The position numbers and the translations under genes are program-made. Source: Blasia pusilla (taxonomy: Eukaryota; Marchantiophyta; Marchantiopsida; Blasiales). From it: a stretch of 64,000 nucleotides of DNA. The notes below the pieces were generated by a model. The model saw only the letters and a list, made by a program, of their open reading frames with translations. It did not search any database and was not told the origin of the DNA. Below, piece by piece: positions 24,401 through 39,400 of the stretch (position 1 is its first letter; every line of letters begins with the position of its first letter). The stretch spans positions 7,812,001 to 7,876,000 of the forward strand of contig CM114271.1 in the NCBI GenBank assembly GCA_050084515.1. The letters are read 5' to 3'.

Positions 24401-27400
24401 GAGAAATTGCAATTGCCCAAGTCTTTATGGAGGGTTCTGAGGTGCACGTTCAGATTCATGAACGTCTGTACAGATGCTCACCTTGCCATTCACTTCTCTG
24501 GCTCAAAGGAGGGTTCATAGCTGCTTTGATAGAGATGGGTGATGGGCAAATACTGGCAGTAGTCGATGGTGGGCTGACCTTCCGGAGTCCTATCCAAAGT
24601 ATTGCCCCAATATTAGACTTTGCCTTGGTAGATTACCATGGAGAGAAGCAGGATCAAATGTTTGCATGCTGTGGTGTTGGCAGAGAAGGTTCGATTCGGG
24701 TCATCCGAAATGGCATCAGTGTAGAGAGACTGCTTAGTACACCACCTGTATATCATGGTGTGATGGGAACTTGGACACTTCGCATGTTTCTTGCAGACAA
24801 GCATCATTCTTTCTTTGTTATGTCTTTTGTGGAGGAAACACGAGTTCTCTCAATGGGCCTGAATTTTGTGGACATCTCAGATGCCGTGGGGTTCAATTCT
24901 TCAGCCAGTACGTTGGGCTGTGGGCTGATAGAAGATCAGTGGTTGGCTCAGATTTGCAGCAGAGAAGTGCTCATTTGTTTCCCCACTTTAGATGCGCATC
25001 CTGCAGGATGTGGTCGTTCTCTGCCCCTTGTGATGTCTTGGAAACCTAGTGGGGCTTGTATAAGCCTTGGGGCAGTGGCTAAAGGGAAGATTATCTTGGC
25101 CTTATCACAACCTGGTATGATTTTAATTTTGGGAACCAGATTCACATCATGTGGTGCTTATGAGCTGATGGAGATTCAGCAGTGTCGACTTGAGGCAGAA
25201 GTATCTTGCATCTCTATACCGGTTGAGGAGGAATTGGTTCCTATACCTCTTTCACCATCTATTGTTGGTTCAATGGAGGATAGCCGGGCAAGTGCACAAC
25301 TATGTGGTGTTGAGGTTGGAGAAATTTGTGTTATTGGTACTCACAAGCCATCTGTGGAGCTCTTGTCCATCAAAACTGGAGGGATCTTCAAGCCACTTGC
25401 AGTCGGGCTAGTACCTCTAGTCAATTCCATGGGGACTGCAATGGGTGGATGTGTACCCGAGAGTGTCAGATTGGCCCTTTTTGATCGGCTTTACATTCTT
25501 TGTGGATTGAGGAATGGAATGTTGCTGCGGTATGAGTGGCCTTGCCAAAGTAGTTCATCAGGGGATAGTTTCATGTCACTGCGATCTCCAGCACTCGCTA
25601 TTCCCAACTCCTTTTCCAAAGTTGTAGATGGGTCAGGTATCGTGAGACAAAATGAAGCTAAATCATCACAACCAGTGTATCTACATTTAGTTGCTGTTCG
25701 ACGAATTGGTATTTCACCGGTTTCATTGATACCTCTTCAAGCCTCATTACAGGCAGACTTAATTGCCCTAAGTGACAGGCCCTGGTTGCTGCAAACCGCA
25801 AGGCATAGTCAAAGGATAGCGTATACATCAATATCCTTCCAGCCATCGACACATGCCACGCCTGTCAGCTTACCCGATTGTGCAAGTGGGATTCTGTTCG
25901 TGGCTGATTGCAGCTTGCATCTGGTTTGTCTTTCATCCTGACCTTGTTGAGAATCTTTATAAATGAGCAGAAATAACGTTCTTTCTGTTTCATTCATCAG
26001 GAGATTGACATAAGGCATAGATTAAGTGGACCTTAGGATGCATTCTTCCCATGTGACCTTTATATTTTAATGAGATGGGTAGTAGTGGTAAGTCGGAACA
26101 ATTGCAAGTTTACCAAAAAGACATTATTTGCTGAACTATTTTGAGACGTTTTTATTCATGCACAGATCCGAAGATAAAGCCTCTAGTAGTAGTCCCAAGA
26201 GTGAGAATTCTATGCAGATTGTAGATTTGAGATTGTCCTCTTGTTTTTTGATGTAGGTGGAAATGGAACATTCGAAACGCTTAAATGTACAAAAGCTACC
26301 TCTAGGCCATACACCACGCCATGTTTTATATCATGCAGGGACCAAGATGTTGATGGTAATGCGTAGTGAACACTCAGTCTCAGATATCTGCTGTGTTGAT
26401 CCACTTAGTGGAACAATACAGTCTTGCTATCAGTTGGGGGAAGGTGAAACACCTAAATGCATGCAACTGTGGCAGCTTGGCGGAGAGCAGTTAGTGCTGG
26501 TTGGCACAGGTCTCACAGAAGGAAAATCAATGATGGCCAATGGTGAGCCTGAAAGGTATGCCCACCTTGGTGTTTGAGGCTTCATAAACATGTAGATTTG
26601 CCAACAGTTTTACGCAAGTTAATTATTTTGTTCTCTGAACCTTGATTAGATATCGCATATTGATTTCCTTACTGATGAGATGAAAAGGTCTTCCTGGGTT
26701 AATCTTCTTGTGTTAGTGATGATGGAAGGGCTGCGACCCATCTATTTTCTCTTCAAGTATGACCACAAATCTCCTTGGTCATCAAGTGGAGAAATGCATG
26801 TGTAGGTGAGTTTTGACAGCATTCAAATAAGATTGCTGTCTCTCCAATTCTGTAAACTATACAGAATGAGGTCTGCTACACCCGTTTCTACTGACACTTT
26901 TCTCCTCATTTCCTCTATATTAACAAAGTTTTGGTCTCTTGAGTGCAGCTCAAAGGGTCGGTTGCTGATTTTTCGTATAGAGTCCAAAGGTGAAGCCGGA
27001 AAAAGCAAGGGAGTTCCTGTCGTAGGATTCATGCCATGCTTTGCTCCTGAATCATCCTCGAGTGCTTCCTCCCAAACTATGGTGATTGGTGACTCTTCAT
27101 CTGCTGATGAGGTTGGGGGAGATGAGCACAGAATCGCTGAATGTGAAGGGTGGCAGCTGACTGTGATAGGGCAAATATATTTGCAGGGCATGATTCTTGC
27201 TGTCTGCCCATACCTTGATCAATATGTACTCGCTTCAGCAGGCAACAGTGTAAGTTATCCCGAGGGAGATAGGTCTCAAAATGGAAGACATTACGTTGAG
27301 TTTGGGATTTGTATGTACTAGACTATGATTCCTTCAATTGTGTCCAACTGTCAAATTGAAGTACTCAAACCTGGCAGGTGGCAGTTTTGCTCTTCTTTTG

Positions 27401-30400
27401 CTTTAGTGTGGTTTAGTCTTTTTCCATATTCTTTGGTGTGGGTCAGTAAAACCAGCCAAGTCTGTCATGGTCTATACTCATCACTGCTGGATTGTGAAGA
27501 CAAGACATGACTCTCTAATTCTGTGTAGTTCAGCAAATCTGTATAGCAACTCAAAGGCTATTGTGTGAATCGCGTGCATCTGATTTGTTTTCGGAGATCT
27601 TTTTGAATCTGTTGTGGTCTTATTATTTCCAATACTCTCATAAGCTGTGAATGTTTCTCATCCGGAGGTCTTTTTTTTTCTATTTTCTATCCAAACAGCT
27701 GTACTGCTTGGGGTATGCATATGATTCACATCAGCGTTTACGACGGTTTGCAACAGCAAAAACACGTTTTGTTATTACGACCATTTCAGTTCACCTCAAT
27801 CGCATTGCTGTGAGTGACTGCCGAGATGGAGTTCTATTTTACTCTTACAGAGAGGTAAGTCTAACTGATATCACTTGAAAATATGTGTTTTCCCATCTGT
27901 AGATTTGTTTTATGGTTTGGAGCAGTATCGCATCTCATCTAGAAAGAGGCACGAGGAATTATACGTCAAACTTTACACATAAAGTAGTATCTATCGCAGC
28001 CATTTGACAATAGACCTCATCCGCTTGGTGGAACATGACAGAGTTAGAAGTATCTGTAATTAATGAATGAATAGATTTAATGTCCACAGGGACCTCAGAG
28101 GGCCATGGAACTTAGTTTTACAAGTTGTATAGTTGTAGAAAAGAAAGGAAGAGAAAAGGCATCATCAGCGACAGCAGAAGAGGTCCTGACCCTCCAGGTT
28201 CTCGTCAATTTTTTACTTCAAGAAGAGATTTTGCAGAATGCTGTCAAGGGGGTTGATTCTTCATCAACAGCCCTTACGGCGACAACTTCAACATCTGGTC
28301 CAACACTAGACCAGGTATGAAAAGAAGTTGCTCTTCTCTTGGATAAAAGACTTGGGAAGTCTCATACAGGTCCTCATAAGGGAGGATCTGTTCAAGGAAG
28401 TGACAGGAAGCAGAAGTCTTCCAAGAACCCCAAGCGAAGGCTTACTTGTTTCTATTGTGGCAAGGTGGACCACATGCCCAAGATGGGGCAAGTACTAGCA
28501 ACTCAAATTATGATGAGCGCAGAGCACTTGTCATAGCTCTCTCATGCTGTGGAAAATCAGACAGTACTGGGTATGTGGACACAGGAGCTACAGCTTATAT
28601 GGCGTTTGATAAGACCACGTTCAGAGACTACAAGGAAGTGTCAAATGGACAGTTTGTGTTCAACGGTGATAATAATCACCAGAAAGTTGTTGGTAGAGGA
28701 AATGTGGAGGTGATTCTTCTTGATGGAAGAAGAATCGTGATCGAAGATGTTCTACACGTACCAGGTCTGATGAAGAACCTTTTCTCTGTGTCGAGACACG
28801 ACCTGTCTGGAGGCAGTCTGGCACTTCAAGAAGGTGCGTGCATCATCAGACGTAAGCAAAGTGATATACTTGCGAGGTGCGTGCTGAAGAACAATCTGTA
28901 TATGTTAGGGCATTCTGCCCCTAGCCCCCAATCAGATACGGCACTGACAACGTCTTCCAGTGTAAGTGCCGATACCTGGCACAGGAGGCTTGGCCACATG
29001 AATTTCAAAAGGATACAACTGTTCTGTCCATGTTGCATCACTCTGGACTTACCAAATACTACTGGGGAGAAGCTCTGTTAACTGCTAATTACTTACAGAT
29101 TAGAGCTCCTACCAAATCAGTTCGGGAGGGTAAAACTCCCTACAAACTATGGACAGGCAGGAAGCCTGATCTTAGTCACCTGAGACAATTTGGGTGCACC
29201 GCCTATGCTAGAGTCCACGAGGACCATAGGGGAAAGCTTGACTTCAAGTCACAGGAGTGCATACTCCTTGGATACAGAGAAGAAATCAAAGCATATAGAC
29301 TTGAAAGAAAAGGGGATAAGAGGATTATCCTTCAGAGGGCTGTCACCTTCAATGAGAAGGATGATTCCGTAGCCACTCACGGAATCGCAAGTTCTTCATC
29401 TGATGATGAAAGAATTGACGACTCCCCTCAAGTGGGAGTTATGGATCAAGTAGTCAAACTCCCAATATCACGGGTCCTGTGTCTACAGAGCCAGGATCCA
29501 CTTCTAGTGGGCCAGTGGGAGCTCAAGTTGTAAACACAACCACTCCACTGAAGACTTACCAAATGAAGAAGGGAGAATTCCTAAGCATGACAATCAGGGG
29601 CAAGGCAACCCAACACATGCTCAGGATGCACTTACACCAAACCCAGCATCTGAACCGTGTAGAAGTGGTAGAAGAAGAAAAAAAGCTCTTCAGTACGATG
29701 CTGCAAAAGGGAGACATGTCCCACACTACCAAGCCATTTTTTTTTCTGTTAAGTAATGGCTGTATCAGCAGGAACTCTAAGTTGCAGAGAAGTGTCACTT
29801 TATCGAGCACTGAAGCTGAGTACGCAGCTCTGACAAGGGCCGCATCGAAGCCATTTGGTTACAGAGATTGTTTGGAGACATTTGTTTCAAGCAAGGAGCT
29901 ACTGTAATTTATTGCGATAATCAAAGTGCTTTTGCTTTGATTGATGCACAGAAGTTTCATGATTGGATGAAACATGTGGAGATCCACCATCACCTTGTCC
30001 ACGACAAAGTGAATGAATGAATGAATAGATTTATTGTCCACGGGAACCCCACAGGGCCATGGGACTTAGTTTTGACACTTAACAACAAATTTGGAGAGAG
30101 AGCAAGCACCAGCAAGGGCCTAAGGGGTCCTCAGAGCCAGGTGAGTGTTCCTGGTCTTCACACAAGTATGCAAGAATTTAGCAATCTGAGTCTGATTCTG
30201 CCTAGTCATGAACGGGAGGACCCTGGGAGCTCGGTGAACAAAGAGATCCGGGAAGTCAAGCCTAATGTGTTTGTGAAAGGTGCAGTCGAAGAGGTAGTGA
30301 TGTTCATCATCAACAAGCCCCGAGTTGCAAAATCTACATAATCTGTCCTCTCTTTTCTTCTGTGAGAATTTTCCTTTCTCAATCTCCAGGTCAGTAGAGC

Positions 30401-33400
30401 CACATCTGAATCTCGCTAATGTATGACGTAACTTAGTGGGAATGGGGGCAGAGATGTAGGAGGCTTGCTGCATGGATCTGCAGTTGTTCATGAGGGTGTG
30501 GTAGCGCCTCATTCTTTCACCATTTTTGTGAGAGGAATTCCCCCTGCTTTCCCAGAGGCGCTGGTGTCGGCCCCAGTTGATGGCAATGTAATTGTTGTGT
30601 AATTGTTCAGCAAGGTCCTGGTGGGTGGCCGTAGGCAGGTCACCGATGGATATTCCCCATTTCATGAACCACTCCGTGCAGTCATAGTACCAATTTTTAG
30701 CCCCAAGGGTGGCACTACTTTTGGAAACCACTTAGGCCCTGGCGGATAGACGATTGGGATCGTCCTCGCAGATGTCCTCAAGGTGTTGGAGAAATGTGAT
30801 CAGATTCTTAACAGCATGGATCTCCATTGGTACCTCCCCAAACTCAGCCAATAGAATGTCGTGGGGAGTGGTTTTCCTAATGCCCAGACTCTGACGCATG
30901 AAGAGTTTCTGGGGGGCCTCAAGGCCCTGGGGCCAAGCCTTGGAGCTGGGGCCCCACACTTCAGATGCATAGAGTGTGGCTGGGATCACCAGAGCTTTGA
31001 AGAGATGGAGTTTCTGTGGAATATGCCAGAGTTCCATTCTTCTGCAATTGGATTGTAGCAGGTGTAGACCCCTCAAGCCTGCATTGATCTTGTTACGACT
31101 CCCATTAGCTCTCCATTGGTTGTTGGGTTTGAGTTGCACCCCCAGGTATATGTACTCACCCACAATCTCAATGATCTCCCTTCTCATTCCCTGGCTGAAG
31201 GTGAAAGTGTGTGACCGCTGCGCCGTAGGGAGCTGTGATCCAAAGATGATTATCTTCGTTTTCAGCAAGTTGACTTCCATGCCCGCTTTGTTGCAGAAGC
31301 CTGAAAGTGCATTCAGGTAAAGTTGGAGCCCATGTGCTGTTCTAGACATCAGAACTATATCATCTGCATACAGGAGCAGGGGGATGAGGCAGTGTGCTAG
31401 CTCTGGTGGATCTCCATTCACTCCAGAAAGCACCTCTTCAAGTTCGTCAATGTAGAGCCCAAACAATGTAGGTGAGAGGGGGCATCCTTGTTTGACTCCG
31501 GTGTTGGAAGATAAAATTTCAGATCTGCCCCTCTTAGTGGCAATCTGTGCAAACACCTGAGCATATAAGACCTTGATCGCTGTAAGTTGTTGTGGTGGGA
31601 CACCCAACTCTTCAAGTCGTTTCCAAAGGAGCGCCCTTGGGACTATGTCAAAGGCCTTCTTGAAGTCTACAAAACAGCAGAACAATTTACCGGGCTTGTG
31701 ACCAATTCTCGACTTGGAAGTTTCTTCAATCAGTACTCGGAGTGAGAAGGTGATCCAGGGTGCTATGTTAGTGTCGGAAACCTTCTTGTCCTCTGGCTCG
31801 CACCTTCTTTTCTTCAGCCCAGTCGCTGATTTTCCTTTCCAGCAGTAGCCCATACAACTTGGCCATGAGGGAGCTCACCATGATCGTTCTGTAGTTGGAT
31901 GGTATCATTGGGTCTCCAGCCTTGAAGAGTGGGTAGATCGTATTCATTTGCCATTCTGGTGGGAAGCCCTGTTGAACTGCAGTATTGAACATTCTGGTGA
32001 GGGTTGGGCCAATTGCCTCACTTGCGAATTTGATGTGGAATGATGTTCTGTCTATTCCTGAGTATTCTCCAGAATTTGGCCGATTGGTATTTCATCTGTT
32101 GTGTGAACTCTGTGATCTTGATGGCAATGTATTTGTGTTTCTTCCTACGTACCAATCGTTTGTAAGTTTTCTGCAACAATCGAGTGTGTGGAGAGTGTGG
32201 ATCCTCCCTCAGCCGGTGATTCAGCTCCCTGCGGGCCTCTTTGCAGTCCTTGTCAAACCAGGGTTGGGAGAAGAAGGTAGAAGTGGATCTAATGTGTTTG
32301 CCTCCAGACAGTTGGAAAGGTAGGACTTTTCTGCAACATTGATGTAGGATGCCGCTGAACTCAGTCGTGTTCACTGTGGGTGAGCACTCTGTAAGAGCCT
32401 TGTTGACGAGTGTGATGAGTTCATCTTTCTTTTCCTGAAGGAAAGTGTATCGACATTTGGTCGGCAGGGTTAATTTTTCTGCAGCCTCTGGGATGGTTTT
32501 GGAGACCATGATGTCAAAGTAGAGTGGTTCATGATCAGATTCTAGAACGGGTGTGACCCGCACATTGTGGTAGTTGATGTACTTCCCCAATCAGGTAGTC
32601 AACCAGATGTGGTAGTTGATGTACTTCCCCAATCAGGTAGTCAACCACTGATGTAGAGGTTTCTCTGTTGGAGTCAGAGTGTCCAATGGAAGTGCGACCT
32701 CCTGACTGTGGCCACATAGCCATGCCATTGGCGAGTACCAAACAATGTGTTGAGCAAAGTTGGAGAAGATTCTCTCCATTGGCTGTTTTTTCCTTGTCCA
32801 CTGAGTTGCGCTGCATGTGGGAAGAATACTTCTCTGAGAGACCCATCAGCCGACTGAGTATCAATCCCTTCCACGTTGGTGTTGTTTGACATGTAGATTG
32901 GAGCTTGAGTGTTGGCCGTTCTCCCGTTGAAATCTCCTACTAGGAGGATATTTCCCCTGTGCATGTGGTGCTCAATGGATGTAGAGAGAGCCTCATACGG
33001 GAATTCTCTTTTGAGCACAGTGGGACTGAAGTAGCAAACAGCAATGAGGAGATCTTTTGGTAACCCCACTTCTTTGTTGACCTTGATCCACAAGAAGTGT
33101 TTCTCCTCATCAATGTTGGCTATGGAGACAAAAGGTTGTAACCCTGGTGCTACCAAGCATGCCAGGCCCCCGTGTCCTTTGCTTTTGCTGTTGGTGAGTG
33201 GGTTGTGGGTAGCAAAAACCTGGAAGTCCTCTGTGTTGGGAATGCGGTTGGAATCATGTTCATGTGTTTCAGCAAAAAAGATAAGGTCCAGTTTTGTGCC
33301 CAAATATGTAATGCCATTGCCTCTGGACCAGAATGGTCCTCCACAATTGTGAAAAACTGCCTGAATGGATGGGTCGGTAATATCCTTCCCATCCTCCATT

Positions 33401-36400
33401 CCCCATAGGGAGGGAGGGAGAAGTCAAGGTTAAATTCTGCCCTACTGCAAGCATGGTGGCCGATTTCTTCACCAAGGCTTTACCGGGGGCCAAGCACGAA
33501 GATTTGTGTTTGAGACCTGGACTACAAAATTAAGCCAGATTTGAACCGAGTCATTAAGTGGGAGTGGAAGAATGTCAGTGTGAACCTAGACATTATGTAA
33601 TGATTAGTACAAATCGGATGAAGCATTCATACAGGCCAGTGGAAGGTGATCCCTCAAAGGGGACGTCTCCTGAATCTGTGACTGTTCGGTGAGACTTATG
33701 TGGATGCTCCACTCCTGGATTAGTTTTGAGCTCATACGGATTGAGTTCTGTGACCCCGTTTCATCTGGGGTCGCCAACCAGGAGGTGGGTTCGTTTGGGT
33801 GAGGATTTGTAGTCTTCTGACGGATCATGTTGCAGAATAGGAGGGTGATGTCTACGAACTTGAGATGTCTCGTGGACAAGAGTAAGGTGATACAGGAATA
33901 TTTCCGGTGAGTGTGCATCACAAGAGTTCTTGTAGACCTGCATGATGATGTGTTAAATGAGAAAATGATTGACCAGCAGAAGTATCTCCTTGTACAAAGT
34001 CAGAACTAGCATCAGCTAGACCATCCATGATTTCAGCTTGTACACAATCAGCAAATCAGTTTCTATCTCTATTACCAAATCAGAGCCCTACCATGATGTG
34101 ACTCTTGTTATTATCTAAGAGATACTAAGAAGGATTCTACACAGTCACACCTTGCACTCACACTACAGATCCTCACATGTCACCAGCTCAGAGATCAGAC
34201 ATGGCTCACCTCATTGAGCACAAACAATCTCCATCAGCATACTAGACAAAACAATCTGCCTTCCAGTGAGGCTCTAGCAAGCACAGCAATTAGTCTCAAT
34301 CTCCTCTTCCTACTCTCTGATCACTCTGCAGCAGGACCAAGAACCTCAGGAGTCCTCACCAAAACTGTGCATGCTGTAGAATTGGCTTCTGCTCTCTAAA
34401 CAGAGACATTATATACATGAGGGTGAGCACTTCTGGCCCTTAGATCTTCTTGAACAGATCCATACCCTAAATAACAGATGGTGGCTAGCCCTAACTCGAG
34501 AATTGCCCTAATTCAAGGTTACCCTAAAAAGATAAAGGAACACTAAGTTATCTCTAGCTAACTAAATTAGTATCCAACTAAGTTAGTATTTGACTAACTA
34601 CTTTTAGGGCATGACTAAACTAGATATGAACTTTTAGGGCTGGAAGTTGATATCCTGATGATTCTCCTCAATCTGGACAACTTGCTGCTTTCTTCTGACA
34701 TACACCTTCAGATTTTCTGAACGTAGTTCTCTCCTTGATGGTTCTGGGAGTTGATCCACATCTCTCTCCAGGTTAGCCATTGGAGTTCCTGCATGAAAAG
34801 TAACAGGTTGTGATGGTGACTCACCTACTGCTTCAGAAATTTTCTTCTGATCTCCTTCCCAGGTTTCATCATACTGCACATCTCTACTTGTGATACTCTG
34901 TCCAGTCTTTGGATTACAGAGAGCATATCCCTTCACACCGGTCTCATATCCTACAAATATGAGCTTTTCAGCCTTCATACTCAATTTTGATCTTTGCTCC
35001 TTTAGGATCTGTACATAAGCTGGACAACCAAAGACTCTAAGATGGGAGATATCTGGTTTTTTACCACTCCAACATTCTTCTGGAGTCATCCCATTCAAAG
35101 CACAAGTAGGACTAACGTTCCTCAGAAAGTTTGCAGTCTTGATTGCAGCTCTCCAGAAGCTTTTCTTGAGATTTGCTTGCTGGAGCATGCTCAACCCCTT
35201 CTCTGATAGAGTTTCGTTTAGTGTCTCTGCTACTCCATTCTGAGAGGGACTGTCTCTGGCTGTGATATCAGCCAAAATCACTTTTTGTTGCTGAAAGGAA
35301 AAGACTCCATCTAAGGGAATTTTCTTCACTCGTCTTCCTGTTTATAGCTCCACCATCGCCAGAAAGTTCTTGAACTTATCAAGAACCTCACCTTTATGTC
35401 TCGTCTGATATACAAAGCTTTTTCTGCTGTTATCATCCACAAAAGACACATACCAAGCAGCTCCTCCCAGAGACTTGTGTGTCATGTAACCCCAAACATC
35501 GGTGTGGATGATGTCTAAAAGACCTGTTGCTCTACTCAAAGATTTTTTTTGGGAAATGATGACTTGTGAGATTTACCCTCAGCACATGCTCTACCAAACT
35601 CCAATCTACCATCTCCATTAAGTTTCGATTCTTCCACCATCTTCTGTAGAGATCGAATGTTCTCTGACAAATGAGCAAGTCAAAGGTGCCAAAGTTTGAT
35701 ATTGTTAGAGTTCTCTGCTTTCATTGCATCATCTACCAATTGAAACAACTTTTATACTGCCACACCATGACAGAGCACTCTTTCTCCCTTTGGATGATAC
35801 ATTTGATGTCAAGAAATAGTACAAAAATACCTTAGTCTGTCAGTTGATGGGCAGATACGAAGTTCTTTGTGAACTCTCGTACAAAAAGAACATTATGTAG
35901 AATCCCATCTTGACCATCATGATTCTCAAACTTCAGGGCACCTTTCAAATCCCAATAACAGGACTTTGATTTCCAGGTCCATATCTAACATACTGTGCAC
36001 TTGTCACAGGGTAAAACTCACAAAAAAGCTCTTTGTGGTAGCAAACATGAGCAGTTACTCCAGAATCAAGAAACCAACCTTTACTCTTGAGATTGTCCTT
36101 CTTGTTGGTGATTAATCCCATTCTGAGCAATTTGCATCTGCAACATGCTCAGTGATCATTGGACTCTTTTTGTGAGATATTTTGATGAATTTCTTCTTCA
36201 TCTTGGAGTCCTTGGAACATTGAGATGGATGTCCCTTGTCCCTGCAAGTGTAACAGATTCATGTATCTGTTCTTGTGTCTCTCTTCTCATGAGAAGTCTA
36301 CTTTGCAGGTTTGAACTTGAGTTGGGTTAACAGAGCTGAATCTACCTCATAAGCTTTCTTCCATTCTTAATCCCCTCTAATGACTTGATTTGTCACGTAC

Positions 36401-39400
36401 TCCCAAGATAGCTCTGCATCCTTGTTGTGAAGGATTTTGATGAATGTATTGAACCTAGGACTTAATGTGCCTAAGAAATGCAAGATGGAGTTCTTGCTTT
36501 CAAAGTCAAGCTGTAGGACACCTTTCACCTTCAACTGCATAGCTTGAACCTGCACAACATGAGCCTGCATGCTCTGACCTTCTTCAAATTCCATTGTTCT
36601 GAAAGTTTGCCAGAGTTGTAACCCTTCACATACAGCAACTTTCTCATACTGGTTTTGCAAGATTTGCCAAACCTTCCAAGCTAGTCTCTCTTCCTAAGAG
36701 TTTCAGCTGTAGACCATTCTATATGAAGACAACTCGTGGAGTATGGATCGCTATTCTTTTTTTCAAAGTCTTTGGTCCCATGTGGGTCTGTCACCTCAGA
36801 AGCCACTATATCCCAAAGTCCCCAAAGTCTCTTCTGTTGAAGGAGAAGCTTCATTTGGAAACACCAATGTGTATAGTTTGTACGTTCAAAAGATTCTATG
36901 GTCAGATTAACACCAAGATATCCTGAGACATTGCCTGATGACATGCCCTGTGGGGCCATAAACTTTTAAAATATCAGAGATTCCCTACAACCTGGCTCTC
37001 AGAAGCACACTTAGTGCAGTAACAACCACTCAGGTTAGATTGAAGAGGAAAGTACTAGAAAATCTGTACCACCAGACTACCTAGCATTCAGAAGCACACT
37101 TAGTGCAACAACCACCACTCAGGTTATTAGTAGTAGACGCCTTACATTACAAGACTCACTGAACCCCCATGTCGGCAGACCCTTCAGTCTACAAGCAGAA
37201 GCACTCTTAGTGCTTTAGCACACTGCACTACTAAGGTCAGAAGAACATTCACTCAGGTAAGCAAAGCACATTCAGTGTTGCTTAATCAGATCCTCAAGCT
37301 CAGAGTTGTGCATGAAAAGGTGTGAGAGAGTGTAAATTCGTAGAGCATCCACAAGGGGTTATATACAGCCAAAGGATCAAGTTCTAGGTTTTAGGGTTAG
37401 GTTCTGGCGCCCTTAGTAATTCACAGAAATACTGAGTTAAATTTATGGTAGCAACAAATTTATTTTTACTGTGGTAAAATACAAAGTTACTATAACTTAC
37501 TATTCACTACAGTAAGCTCCAAGTTACTATGTTTTTACGACATTGGTTATTGGGTTGGAGCTGCACACCGAGACACATGTATTCTCCCACAATCTGCAGA
37601 ATTTCCTTTCTCAGTCCCTGCCTAAAGGTGAAGGTGTATAGCCTCTGTCCAGTTGGAAGTTGAGATCCAAAGATGATTTTCTTGGTTTTCAACAGATTAA
37701 CTTCCTTTCGTGATTTGTTGCAGAAGTTTGAGAGTGTATTCAGATAGAGCTGGAGTCCCTATGCTGTTCTAGACATTAGAGCAATGTCATCTGCATACAG
37801 CAGCAGTGGTATCAAGCAACGTGCTAGGTCAGGTGAATTTTCATTCACCTTCTAGAGCACCTCCTCCAGTTCATCAATGTAGAGCCCAAACAATATAGGC
37901 GACAGGGGCAGTCTTGTTTGACTCCAGTGTTGGAAGACAATGCGGCAGATCTACCCCTCTCTGTGGCGATCTTTGCCAACACCTTAGCATATAAGACTTT
38001 GATTGCAGTAAGTTGCCGTGTCAGAACCCCCAACTCTTCAAGATGGTTCTGTAAAAGTGCCCCTTGGTACTTTATCAAATGCCTTCTTGAAGTCAACAAA
38101 ACAGCAAAATAGTTTTCCGGGATTGTGACCAGTTCTGGTCTTGGAGGTTTCTTCAATCAGTACGCTGAGTGTGAGAAGGTGATCTAGGGTGCTATGTGAT
38201 CTCCTGTAACCAGCTTGTTCGTTGGCTTGAACATTAATATCATCTCCCCAGTCTTTAAAATTTTATTTTTTTTAAAAAGCTATTTTTCAGAAACTGCCTC
38301 ACAAAAAAATTGTTCCTGCCTTGAAAGACATGTCAACCGTACTGAGTGTTGAAGAATGAAGATGACATTGATACAAAATGAGAAGCAAACAAATGCTGGC
38401 TTTGATGACACAGCTAATTTGTTTCTCCAAGTTCCAGTAAGTCACAGTAGCTTACAGATACATGGAAGCCTCACAGATGTCAAATAGTTAAGGAAACTTT
38501 GTACTTACAAAACAATGAGAGAGATGTGATTGATGTACTGCTCATAGACTTCCTCCTTACAGGAAGAAGAGACTCTCTGCACTATTGATGCCTCTTCATC
38601 TCCTCCAGCAGTAGGTCCTCCAAAACATGAACTCCTTCATTCACAATAGGTCAGCCACCCTAGCTGAGAGGCAGCAGTCATGAAGTTCGCAGGTCCAGCA
38701 GCTGGGGAAAGTAGGGAAGAGATTAAGAGTGCTTTGGTAAGCCTCTTGCTCTTAAAGGACAGCCCCTGGCTATCTTGAGCCCTAAAAGTCTCAAGTTCTA
38801 GAGAAATTTGTTATCTTTGTCAACATGAAAGAGAGGCAAGTTGAACGAAGAGTGAAGAGACTTAGGTCTGATGGAGGAGGAGAATATGCAAGTAAAGACT
38901 TTCAAGCATATCTCTCAGCCAAGGGGATATTAAAAGATGTTACGGCACGTGACAGCCCCCACCAAAATGGAGTAGCTGAAAGGTTGAATAGAACCTTGCA
39001 AGAGAAAGCCTTGAGCATGTTGCAACATGCCAAGCTTGGTCAAGAATTCTGGGGAGCAGCTATCATGACAGCGAATTATCTGAGGAACATCAGTCCCACA
39101 GCGGCCTTGAAGAATGTAACTCCAGAGGAGTGCTGGTCTGGTAAGAAACCTGACATTTCTAGATTGAAAGTGTTTGGTTGTGTTGGCTATGCCCTCACCC
39201 CTGATACACAAAGGAGGAAACTAGATGCAAAGGCTGACAAGTACATATTTGTTGGGTATGAAGAAGGGCTGAAAGGATACATGTTGTATAATCCTAGAAC
39301 CTGCAAGGCAATTCGAAGCAATGATGTGACTTTTGATGAGAAGAGTTTTTGGAAAGACTCTGAGCACAAAGAGTCAATGGTCACCAGAGTGATGCCAGTA

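Larger units (their letters stand above)
30013..33409 (-). mobile_element. LINE-B, near full-length, nested in Copia-D
   Basis: The minus strand carries an endonuclease (33,399-32,535), a linker, reverse transcriptase (31,853-30,732) and a C-terminal domain (30,731-30,120), then a tail of TTCA repeats at 30,013-30,028. It lies inside the RNase H region of Copia-D, whose frame resumes at 33,410. A second stub (28,062) and a third fragment (37,507-38,230) show that the family is active or recent here. No separate ORF1 is visible; either the element has a single ORF or its 5' end is truncated. Confidence 0.88.
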
